This document shows positions 54,434 to 61,515 of a stretch of 64,000 nucleotides of DNA, in pieces. A program made the translations under genes and the position numbers. The DNA is taken from NCBI RefSeq assembly GCF_001413955.1, contig NZ_LCTZ01000002.1, positions 1,116,001 through 1,180,000 of the forward strand, written 5' to 3'. Positions within the stretch are counted from its first letter, which is position 1, and every line of letters begins with the position of its first letter. A model generated the notes under the pieces. It made no database searches, had not been told where the DNA came from, and saw only the letters and a program-made list of their open reading frames with translations. This DNA comes from Flagellimonas eckloniae (GTDB lineage: Bacteria; Bacteroidota; Bacteroidia; Flavobacteriales; Flavobacteriaceae).

Positions 54434-55699
54434 CTAAATAATCATTCCAGCCGCCACTGTTTCATTGGTAGATTCATCTACTAAAATAACACTTCCTGTA
54501 ATTCTATTGTTTTTATAAGAATCAATCATTAAAGGTTTAACTGTTCTAAGCCTTACCTTACATATGTCATTCATATTTATATCCTTATCATCGAACTCAC
54601 GCCCCAAGGAATTTATATCTATTTTATAGATAACCTCTTTGATCATGGCCGTTTGTTCATTGGTTGTATGCCTAACAGCATATTTGGCGCGTGGTTTCGC
54701 TTTGGAACTGTTCAGCCAGCATAACATAACCTCCATTTCTTGAGATGGTTCGGGCATATTATTGGATCTAACGATCATATCGCCCCGTGCAATATCAATA
54801 TCATCATCAAGAGTCATTGAAACTGACATCGGAGCAAACGCCTCATCGATTTGACCAGTTGGGCCTTCCAAATTTTTAATTTTTGAAGTGAAACCAGATG
54901 GTAATACTGTTACCTCTTCTCCTGTTCTAAAGATTCCGCTTGATATTCTTCCAGCATAACCTCTATAGTCTATAAACCCATCTCGTTGAGGGCGCAAGAC
55001 GGTTTGAACCGGAAATCTTGAGTCCACTTTATTAATATCACTGCTTATGTGAAGGGTTTCAAGTGTATGCAGTAAAGGGGCTCCCTTGTACCAAGGCATG
55101 TTCTCCGAACGATTTACGACATTATCTCCCAAAAGAGCACTAATTGGTATAAACCGAACATCTTTTACAAAAAGCTTGGTCGAGAAATCCTCAAACTGTT
55201 TTAAAACCTTGTTATACGCCTCCTCATCAAAATCAACCAAATCCATTTTATTGATGCACACAATAAGATGTGGAATCTGTAATAGTGAGGCTATAAAAGA
55301 GTGTCTTTTGGTCTGTTCTATCACCCCATGCCTTGCGTCCACCAAAATGATTGCTGCGTTGGCGGTTGAAGCTCCGGTCACCATATTTCTGGTATATTGG
55401 ATGTGTCCTGGAGTATCGGCAATGATAAATTTGCGTTTAGGTGTAGTAAAGTATCTATACGCTACGTCTATGGTAATACCCTGTTCTCTTTCATCTCTAA
55501 GGCCATCTGTAAAAAGTGCCAAATCCACTCCCTCGTGTCCTTTTTGCTTACTTGTACTCTCAACAGCTTCCAGCTGGTCTTCAAATATCGATTTTGAATC
55601 ATACAGAAGACGGCCAATCAGTGTGCTTTTTCCGTCGTCCACACTTCCTGCTGTTGTAAATCTTAAAAGTTGGTTATCACTTATACCCATGTTGTTCAA
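54434..55699 (-). CDS. cysN: Sulfate adenylyltransferase subunit 1 (GTPase)
   Basis: This 421-residue elongation-factor-like GTPase couples GTP hydrolysis to APS formation by CysD. Motifs are the P-loop TAGSVDDGKSTLIGRLLYDS, the switch region REQGITIDVAYRYF, DTPGHIQYTRNM and NKMDL. Beta-barrel domains 2 and 3 follow. At 421 residues it is the short form without a fused CysC kinase, which is encoded separately two genes upstream. It is the last gene of the cysQ to cysN operon and converges on the polysaccharide cluster across a shared terminator. An internal ATG nine bases after the start is also possible. Confidence 0.97.
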   Translation of the reverse strand: MNNMGISDNQLLRFTTAGSVDDGKSTLIGRLLYDSKSIFEDQLEAVESTSKQKGHEGVDLALFTDGLRDEREQGITIDVAYRYFTTPKRKFIIADTPGHIQYTRNMVTGASTANAAIILVDARHGVIEQTKRHSFIASLLQIPHLIVCINKMDLVDFDEEAYNKVLKQFEDFSTKLFVKDVRFIPISALLGDNVVNRSENMPWYKGAPLLHTLETLHISSDINKVDSRFPVQTVLRPQRDGFIDYRGYAGRISSGIFRTGEEVTVLPSGFTSKIKNLEGPTGQIDEAFAPMSVSMTLDDDIDIARGDMIVRSNNMPEPSQEMEVMLCWLNSSKAKPRAKYAVRHTTNEQTAMIKEVIYKIDINSLGREFDDKDINMNDICKVRLRTVKPLMIDSYKNNRITGSVILVDESTNETVAAGMII

Positions 55700-55708
55700 T
55701 TCAATTTT

Positions 55709-56620
55709 TTAAAAATAGCCTTGTTTTTTACGATCCTCCATTGCTGTTTCAGACCTTTTGTCATCAGTTCTGTTTCCTCTCTCAGTCTGTCTCATTGCGG
55801 ACACTTCCTCTACGACCTTGTCCAAAGTATCTGCATCCGATTCGATACCTCCGGTAATAGTAATGTCACCTAAAGTCCTAAATCTTATCTTTTTTGTTTC
55901 GATTTTTTCGTTTTCCTCCATTACCAGAAATTCTGAGTTGGGAATCCATGAATCGTTTCTCCAGACCACGTCGCGTTCATGGGCAAGATATAGAGAAGGA
56001 ACTGCAATGTTTTCTCTAAGAATATAGTTCCAAACATCCATCTCTGTCCAGTTACTTATTGGGAAGACTCTAAAATGTTCTCCTTCAAAATGTTTCCCGT
56101 TGAACAAATTCCAAAGTTCAGGTCGTTGGTTTTTAGGGTCCCATTGTCCAAAGTCATCTCTATGGGAGAAAAAACGTTCTTTGGCCCTGGCCTTTTCTTC
56201 ATCTCTTCTTCCCCCTCCAATGGCACAGTCCACTTTGTTAGACTCTATAGCATCCAATAATGTAGTGATCTGCAACGCATTACGGGTTGCATTTTTACCT
56301 TTTTCTTCTGCTACCCTACCTTGGTCTATTGATTCCTGAACGGAACCAACGATTAAGCGGACACCAAGTTCATTGATTAGATCATCCCTAAATTTAATCG
56401 TTTCGGGAAAATTATGGCCAGTATCCACATGCATGAGAGCAAATGGAATTTTACTGGGGTAAAATGCCTTCTTGGCCAAATGGGTTACAACTATTGAATC
56501 TTTTCCACCAGAAAAAAGAATCACAGGGTTTTGAAATTGAGCCCACACTTCACGTAAAACGTAAATTGCTTCCGACTCCAGTTCATCGATGTAGTTCAAT
56601 GAGTAATTGTACTCGTTCAT
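55709..56620 (-). CDS. cysD: Sulfate adenylyltransferase subunit 2
   Basis: This 303-residue ATP-PPase converts sulfate and ATP to adenosine 5'-phosphosulfate (APS). The PP-loop is PVILFSGGKDSIVVTHLA, with MHVDTGHNFPETIKFRD and GGRRDEEKARAKERFFSHRD as further family blocks. The C-terminus has GDITITGGIESDADTLDKVV and ends with ERGNRTDDKRSETAMEDRKK and GYF. It is full length (E. coli CysD is 302). It lies nine bases before cysN and three after cysC, all in one transcript. A PAPS reductase can look similar, but the RRDEEKARAKER block is specific to CysD. Confidence 0.97.
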   Translation of the reverse strand: MNEYNYSLNYIDELESEAIYVLREVWAQFQNPVILFSGGKDSIVVTHLAKKAFYPSKIPFALMHVDTGHNFPETIKFRDDLINELGVRLIVGSVQESIDQGRVAEEKGKNATRNALQITTLLDAIESNKVDCAIGGGRRDEEKARAKERFFSHRDDFGQWDPKNQRPELWNLFNGKHFEGEHFRVFPISNWTEMDVWNYILRENIAVPSLYLAHERDVVWRNDSWIPNSEFLVMEENEKIETKKIRFRTLGDITITGGIESDADTLDKVVEEVSAMRQTERGNRTDDKRSETAMEDRKKQGYF

Positions 56621-56623
56621 CCT

Positions 56624-57214
56624 TTATAACTTAAGTTTATTTTTAATTACATTATATATGATTTCCACTGATTCCTCAATAGAGTTTTTCTCGGTTAAAA
56701 CAACGTGTGGTTTATTGGGATGCTCGTATGGCGCGGAGACTCCCGTCATATTTGAAATCTCGCCTCTTCTAGCCTTGGCATATAATCCCTTAACGTCTCT
56801 TTGCTCGCAAACTTCTAGACTAGTATTGACGAAAATTTCAATATAATTCTCTTCACCCACAGTTTCCTTTATCTTATTCCTATCTGCCTCATAAGGTGCC
56901 ACAAAAGCAGCCAAGACAATCAACCCTGCATCAACGAAAAGCTTGGATATCTCGGAAATACGTCTAATGTTCTCTGACCTATCTTCTGGACTAAAAGAAA
57001 GATTTTTATTTATTCCACTTCTAATATTGTCCCCATCCAAGGTATATGTATGTACATCATTCTCATAGAGGAATTGTTCCATGGCATTGGCAATGGTAGA
57101 TTTACCAGACCCAGAAAGACCCGTAAAGAAAATTAAAAAAGAACTATGTCCATTCTTGGATTGTCTTTTACTTCTAGAGATTTTATAATCGTGAGGCACA
57201 ATATTTGAACTCAT
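56624..57214 (-). CDS. cysC: Adenylyl-sulfate kinase
   Basis: This protein of about 196 residues phosphorylates APS to PAPS, the donor for sulfotransferases. The start is the ATG at 57214, one codon after a GTG. The P-loop is FFTGLSGSGKSTIANAM. The family sequence TLDGDNIRSGINKNLSFSPE, EDRSENIRRISEISKLFVDA and the C-terminal VFVNTSLEVC-type strand (here IFVNTSLEVCEQRDVKGLYA) follow. It is free-standing, not fused to CysN. It lies three bases after the DUF2061 gene and three before cysD. Confidence 0.97.
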   Translation of the reverse strand: MSSNIVPHDYKISRSKRQSKNGHSSFLIFFTGLSGSGKSTIANAMEQFLYENDVHTYTLDGDNIRSGINKNLSFSPEDRSENIRRISEISKLFVDAGLIVLAAFVAPYEADRNKIKETVGEENYIEIFVNTSLEVCEQRDVKGLYAKARRGEISNMTGVSAPYEHPNKPHVVLTEKNSIEESVEIIYNVIKNKLKL

Positions 57215-57217
57215 CAC

Positions 57218-57730
57218 CTAATTAATTTTATGTTCAAAATTAGAGGTTTTGACCTCATCTCTTCCATTATCGTGTTTTATTTTTTTTCTTTTGAACGTGG
57301 AAGTGGTTTTATTTTTTATTTTTTTCAATCGCCTTTTAATAAGTCCAAAATTCAGTCTATACCAAATTCTCTCATGTACATAGTAAAGAATCATTTTAGA
57401 AATTACTTCAACACCTCCTATTTTTAATCCCATCAAGGGGTCTCCAGATATAATCCAGGACAACAAAATGGTATCTGTGGTACCAATAAGACGCCAAGAA
57501 AATGTTTTAGCCAAGTGCCTTTTTTGACTTTCTGGAATTGGAATCCTAATCCAGATACGTTCATGAAAATAATACAATAGCATTTTAGTGAAAACCTCGG
57601 CGAAACCAATTTTTAACCCGGTAAGCGGGTTTCCAGTAATAATCCAAGAAATGGTCACTGTATCCAGTGTTCCTAAAATTCGCCAGGTAACTGTTTTGGC
57701 AAGGTGTCTTTTGTATGATATTTTAGCCAT
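57218..57730 (-). CDS. Tandem DUF2061 membrane protein in the PAPS operon
   Basis: This 170-residue protein consists of two DUF2061 repeats. Repeat one (about residues 8-65) has KRHLAKTVTWRILGTLDT and ends YYFHERIWIRI; repeat two (about 70-127) has KRHLAKTFSWRLIGTTDT and ends YYVHERIWYRL. Each repeat has two short hydrophobic segments (WIITGNPLTGLKIG, WIISGDPLMGLKIG) followed by a YxHERIW motif. A basic tail closes the protein. The function is unknown. Its stop is three bases before cysC, and its start overlaps the cysQ stop by one base (TGATG), so it is embedded in the sulfate-activation operon; a role in sulfate handling is an inference from position only. Confidence 0.88.
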   Translation of the reverse strand: MAKISYKRHLAKTVTWRILGTLDTVTISWIITGNPLTGLKIGFAEVFTKMLLYYFHERIWIRIPIPESQKRHLAKTFSWRLIGTTDTILLSWIISGDPLMGLKIGGVEVISKMILYYVHERIWYRLNFGLIKRRLKKIKNKTTSTFKRKKIKHDNGRDEVKTSNFEHKIN

Positions 57731-58539
57731 CAGTTGCTAATCAGGAAGTAAGGATTTAGAAGGTTTTCCTTGTTGTACAACAATGGTTTTTGGGAATCTT
57801 GGGCCGTCACTTTTAAACCAACAGCATTGCATATCGCTTGTCCAGCAGCGGTATCCCACTCCATGGTAGGTGCAAATCTGGGGTATACGTCGGCAATTCC
57901 CTCTGCCACCAAGCAGAACTTTAGCGAACTTCCTTTAGAGACTATCTCCACATTTTTATATTTTGACTTTAAACCGGCAACAAAACTCTCAGTATCCTCA
58001 TTCATATGAGATCTACTTCCTACAACTCTAATTGTATCTTTTAATTGTATGGAAGGGTTAATTTTATCATCTTCCTTAAATAATTCACTCACAACTTCAT
58101 GATCTTGGGTAAGGACAGTCTTGAAAGAGGCTTTTAAACCTGCATCAGCATAGTACAACTCTCTGGAGACGGGGACATATATTACACCCAATATTGGTTC
58201 TCCTTCAGAAACAAGGGCAATGTTCACAGTGAACTCCCCATTCTTTTTTATGAACTCCTTTGTGCCATCAAGTGGGTCAACAATCCAACAATCTTTCCAC
58301 GCTTTCCTTTCTGCATAAACCGTTTCCTTGTTCTCTTCGCTGATAATTGGAACATTTGTTTTTTGTAAATAGGAGTTGATCACATTATTTGAGGCTATAT
58401 CCGCAAGAGTAAGAGGTGAATCGTCTTTTTTCGATTCAACACCGTGATCATCCCTATCATAAACTTTAAGAATTTCTACACCAGCTTCAATTGAAGCCTT
58501 AATTGCAATCTCCAGTAATTCTTTACTATTCATATTCAT
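57730..58539 (-). CDS. cysQ: 3'(2'),5'-bisphosphate nucleotidase CysQ
   Basis: This 269-residue protein of the inositol-monophosphatase fold dephosphorylates PAP, the by-product of sulfotransferases, to AMP. Metal-binding motifs are DDSPLTLADIASN, IISEENKE, and WIVDPLDGTKEFIKKNGEF. The C-terminal block is PTMEWDTAAGQAICNAVG. It starts at an ATG at 58539; a second ATG two codons later is equally plausible. It is the first gene of the operon cysQ, DUF2061, cysC, cysD, cysN. That grouping fits removal of PAP, which inhibits sulfotransferases. The gap to the upstream OmpA-family gene is 40 bases, with no clear terminator or consensus promoter in it. Confidence 0.95.
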   Translation of the reverse strand: MNMNSKELLEIAIKASIEAGVEILKVYDRDDHGVESKKDDSPLTLADIASNNVINSYLQKTNVPIISEENKETVYAERKAWKDCWIVDPLDGTKEFIKKNGEFTVNIALVSEGEPILGVIYVPVSRELYYADAGLKASFKTVLTQDHEVVSELFKEDDKINPSIQLKDTIRVVGSRSHMNEDTESFVAGLKSKYKNVEIVSKGSSLKFCLVAEGIADVYPRFAPTMEWDTAAGQAICNAVGLKVTAQDSQKPLLYNKENLLNPYFLISN

Positions 58540-58579
58540 GAATTTTTTTAACTTTTATCTAGGTTGTTGTCCAAAATAG

Positions 58580-59758
58580 TTAGTCCCATATTATCGTAAA
58601 TTCGGACCTTCTGTTTTCTGCGTGTTTTTCCTCCGAACATATGGTTTTATTGTCGCATTCATTTTTCAATTGGGTTTCGCCCGCTGCTTCCATCTTCAGT
58701 CTCTCTGGTCTTATCCCTTTTAATATTAGGTAATCGGTCGTGCGCTTCACCCTTCTTTCAGACAACCATTGATTGTATTTGTCTGTTCCCCTAGAATCAG
58801 TGTGTGACGAAACTTTGATCGCTAGATTGGGGTGGTTCTTCATCAACTGGGCCATTTTATCTAGTAGCACTTTGTCATTTGCGGAAAGATACGATGAATT
58901 AAGTTGGAAGTAAATGTTCTGGAGACCTTCCAGTTCCTTTTCTAAGGCAGTCCGTTTTGCTTGCTCGGCGTCCAGTTTTGCCTGTTCGGCCTCGGCCAGT
59001 TCGACAGGTTCTCTTTCACGTTCCAATCTTTCGGCCAACAATATTGCCTCTTCATCTTCTCTCTGCTTTATTGCTATTGAATCTTGAACTCTTTTTTGTT
59101 CTTTTTCCAGTTCCTCTAAAAGTGCCAATTTCTCTTCACCTTTTCTAGATAACCCCTTTTCAACATTAAATCGGTAGGCAACTCCTAAAGCATGTTGTAC
59201 ATGATTTGTCGAATTCTCCGTGTTCATTGTCCACTTTCCGGTAGAATTAAAATCTAATCCAAATCTGTCTGAAAACCAAGTCCGAAAACCTATAACAGCA
59301 TTATATGTTCCCCTGCCTTGATTATTAGCATCAGTATATCCAGCACCAATGCCTACATATGGGTCAAAAAAACCTGTTTCGCCTAAAATCATATTAAGGT
59401 CATAACTTATTCTAAAATCCAAACCTAGATAATCCACATCTTCAGGGTTTATTGAATTATCAACGGTTTTCCCCTCTTTATATTTATTGTATGTTCCTAT
59501 AGCCTCAAGTCCTAGACCGTTTTTGAAATAACGACCAATACTTATTCGTGAAGGGTAAGGAACTGCGTTCCATCCTTCTTTAAAATCAAACAGTTCCCCA
59601 AATTCGTCCCCTGAGTCATCAACAAAATTTGTTCCCAAAGAAACCATCCAGAAACTTTGGACAATACTATCTTTTTGTGTTAGTTGAATATCTTGGGCGG
59701 TACTTAGCCAAGTACACACAAAGGTGAGCGCTATGCAAGTTGTCTTTGTAGTTTTCAT
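58580..59758 (-). CDS. OmpA-family outer membrane protein
   Basis: This protein has about 392 residues from ATG 59758; an upstream start would put ten residues before the signal peptide KTTKTTCIALTFVCTWLSTA. The N-terminal part (about residues 25-200) is a membrane beta-barrel-like region. A coiled coil rich in Glu, Lys and Ala (about 205-285) has ELEKEQKRVQDSIAIKQRED. The OmpA C-terminal peptidoglycan-binding domain is marked by VSSHTDSRGTDKYNQWLSER. In this family it links the outer membrane to the cell wall. It lies upstream of cysQ in the same direction, but no functional link is evident. Confidence 0.9.
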   Translation of the reverse strand: MKTTKTTCIALTFVCTWLSTAQDIQLTQKDSIVQSFWMVSLGTNFVDDSGDEFGELFDFKEGWNAVPYPSRISIGRYFKNGLGLEAIGTYNKYKEGKTVDNSINPEDVDYLGLDFRISYDLNMILGETGFFDPYVGIGAGYTDANNQGRGTYNAVIGFRTWFSDRFGLDFNSTGKWTMNTENSTNHVQHALGVAYRFNVEKGLSRKGEEKLALLEELEKEQKRVQDSIAIKQREDEEAILLAERLEREREPVELAEAEQAKLDAEQAKRTALEKELEGLQNIYFQLNSSYLSANDKVLLDKMAQLMKNHPNLAIKVSSHTDSRGTDKYNQWLSERRVKRTTDYLILKGIRPERLKMEAAGETQLKNECDNKTICSEEKHAENRRSEFTIIWD

Positions 59759-59785
59759 AATGTAGGATTCGAGGGTTAACTGGGG

Positions 59786-59793
59786 CAAAATTA
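59786..59793 (-). promoter_or_regulatory. Possible -7 box for the OmpA-family gene
   Basis: On the minus strand this reads TAATTTTG, 27 bases before the ATG. No -33 TTG is well placed. A 6-bp inverted repeat (CACTTG/CAAGTG, 59811-59833) lies just upstream and may be a weak terminator for the lipoprotein gene. Confidence 0.35.
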
Positions 59794-59878
59794 GGTCAAC
59801 TAAGCAAAATCACTTGTTTTATACTTCCAAGTGCTTCAATTTTCGATAAGAAGTAAAAAATGAAGAGTCTTGGTTAAT

Positions 59879-60340
59879 CTACCACCCTATTTTTTCAAAG
59901 TTTATGGTTTTGGAAGTATGAGGTATTTTATAAATATAAAATGGATATGAAACGTATTGCACTTTATCTTTTTCAACCTCATCAGAATCGACCATCTCAA
60001 TTGAAACTGAAACCTCATTTTCAGTTTCCTCATTTGAAGATAGTGTAAGCAGTTTTTTCCCTTTCTGTTCTCCCAAGCACACAACCAGTACTATTTCTTT
60101 GGAGAAATCTAAAGTAGGTACAGGCAGTCCAGGTTTTCGGGTCCGGTTGATTTTAGCATAGAACTTATTCAAAGATTTTGCGTCTCTAATAACCATGGTC
60201 TCATACTCGGAAATACCACTGTATTCGTCATGTGCAATCAAAATCATTCCGCTATCCTTTTGCTCTGACGTCAATTGTGTCTCTTTTTGTGCCTTACAGG
60301 AAGTAAAACAGACCAATAATATCAACAGTAAATATTTCAC
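59879..60340 (-). CDS. Small lipoprotein, PrcB-like domain
   Basis: This 153-residue protein starts KYLLLILLVCFTSCKAQ, a lipoprotein signal with lipobox FTSC (Cys 15). The mature part has the sequence DFSKEIVLVVCLGEQKGKK and an ending PYYIYKIP-type strand (here PFYIYKIPHTSKTINF), which resembles the C-terminal domain of PrcB family proteins. I am not certain of this similarity. No function can be given. The start codon is three bases downstream of the bshA stop in the same direction, so the two are likely cotranscribed. Confidence 0.6.
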   Translation of the reverse strand: MKYLLLILLVCFTSCKAQKETQLTSEQKDSGMILIAHDEYSGISEYETMVIRDAKSLNKFYAKINRTRKPGLPVPTLDFSKEIVLVVCLGEQKGKKLLTLSSNEETENEVSVSIEMVDSDEVEKDKVQYVSYPFYIYKIPHTSKTINFEKIGW

Positions 60341-60343
60341 TGA

Positions 60344-61486
60344 TCAGTATGTGTTTTTAAAACGTGATTTATAGGCCTTTTCATAAACTTCTTCATAAAG
60401 AGGTAAAATATGTAAAATATCGAATTTTGAGGCCACTTTGAATGCGCTTTCCTTGAATTGTTCCAAAACAGCTTCATCTTTTAAAATATAAAGTGCCTTT
60501 GCTGCCATTTCATTAACATCACCCACATCGGCAAGAAATCCAGAGATACCGTTCTTATTTACTTCTGGAATACCGCCTGTGTTGCTTGAAATAACCGCTA
60601 CCCTATTAATCATTGCTTCCAAAGCCGCCAAACCAAAACTTTCCGATTTTGATGGCAGTAAGAATAAATCTGAAAAACAAAGTATGCGATCAATCTCATT
60701 GCTATTGCCCAAAAACACTACTTTTTCCTTAATTCCCAGATCATCACAAAGCTGTTCAGCACCTTCTTTTTCAGGTCCCTCTCCCACCATTATAAGTTTA
60801 GCAGGGATTTCTTTTTGAATTTTGTGAAATACATTGATAACATCTGGAATACGCTTTACCGTCCTAAAATTACTAATGTGTGTTATAATGCGTTCATCTT
60901 CATCAGCCATTAAAGAGCGCTGACAATCTGTATAATCAACACTATATTTTGAAGTATCTATAAAATTTGGAATGACTTCAATCTCTTTCTCAATAGTAAA
61001 GATGTTTAACGTGCTTTGTTTTAAATCTTCTGAAACCGAAGTAACAATATCTGATTTGTTGATACTGAAAGTAACAGCCGGTTTGTAAAATGGATGTTTA
61101 CCTACCAGAGTAATATCAGTACCATGCAGTGTAGTAATCATAGGAATAAAAATTCCTTCTTCCTGAAGCATTTTTTTGGCCATATACCCCGCATATGCAT
61201 GGGGAATAGCATAGTGTACATGCAAAACTTCTATTCCATAATGCTTTACCGTATCTACCAATTTACTTGATAAGGCCAACTCATAGGGTTGATAATGAAA
61301 AAGTGGGTATTCGGGAACATGAACTTCATGAAAGTGGATGTTGTTACCCAAAAGTCCTAATCTAACCGGCTGTTTATAGGTGACAAAATGAACTTCATGC
61401 CCTCTTCCCGCCAAGGCTATTCCTAGTTCTGTGGCTACAACGCCACTACCTCCAAAAGTGGGGTAACAAACAATTGCTATCTTCAT
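60344..61486 (-). CDS. bshA: N-acetyl-alpha-D-glucosaminyl L-malate synthase BshA
   Basis: This 380-residue GT4 glycosyltransferase catalyses the first step of bacillithiol biosynthesis, joining UDP-GlcNAc and L-malate. It begins KIAIVCYPTFGGSGVVATEL. VLHVHYAIPHAYAGYMAK, HISNFRTVKRIPDVINVF and LLPSKSESFGLAALEAM (the retaining GT4 Glu pair) follow. These blocks are specific enough to distinguish it from the polysaccharide glycosyltransferases in this window. The small lipoprotein gene follows three bases later. The partner genes bshB and bshC are not in the window. Confidence 0.95.
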   Translation of the reverse strand: MKIAIVCYPTFGGSGVVATELGIALAGRGHEVHFVTYKQPVRLGLLGNNIHFHEVHVPEYPLFHYQPYELALSSKLVDTVKHYGIEVLHVHYAIPHAYAGYMAKKMLQEEGIFIPMITTLHGTDITLVGKHPFYKPAVTFSINKSDIVTSVSEDLKQSTLNIFTIEKEIEVIPNFIDTSKYSVDYTDCQRSLMADEDERIITHISNFRTVKRIPDVINVFHKIQKEIPAKLIMVGEGPEKEGAEQLCDDLGIKEKVVFLGNSNEIDRILCFSDLFLLPSKSESFGLAALEAMINRVAVISSNTGGIPEVNKNGISGFLADVGDVNEMAAKALYILKDEAVLEQFKESAFKVASKFDILHILPLYEEVYEKAYKSRFKNTY

Positions 61487-61491
61487 AAGAG

Positions 61492-61499
61492 CAAAATTA
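61492..61499 (-). promoter_or_regulatory. bshA -7 box TAATTTTG with very short leader
   Basis: On the minus strand this reads TAATTTTG, ending five bases before the bshA ATG, as at mnmE. No clear -33 element was found. Confidence 0.45.
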
Positions 61500-61515
61500 A
61501 TGCAATATTAACAGT

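Noticed and set aside
60344..61486. BshA as another polysaccharide glycosyltransferase
   Set aside because: Its N-terminal PTFGGSGVVATELG and VHYAIPHA blocks are specific to bacillithiol synthesis, and it lies outside the cluster.
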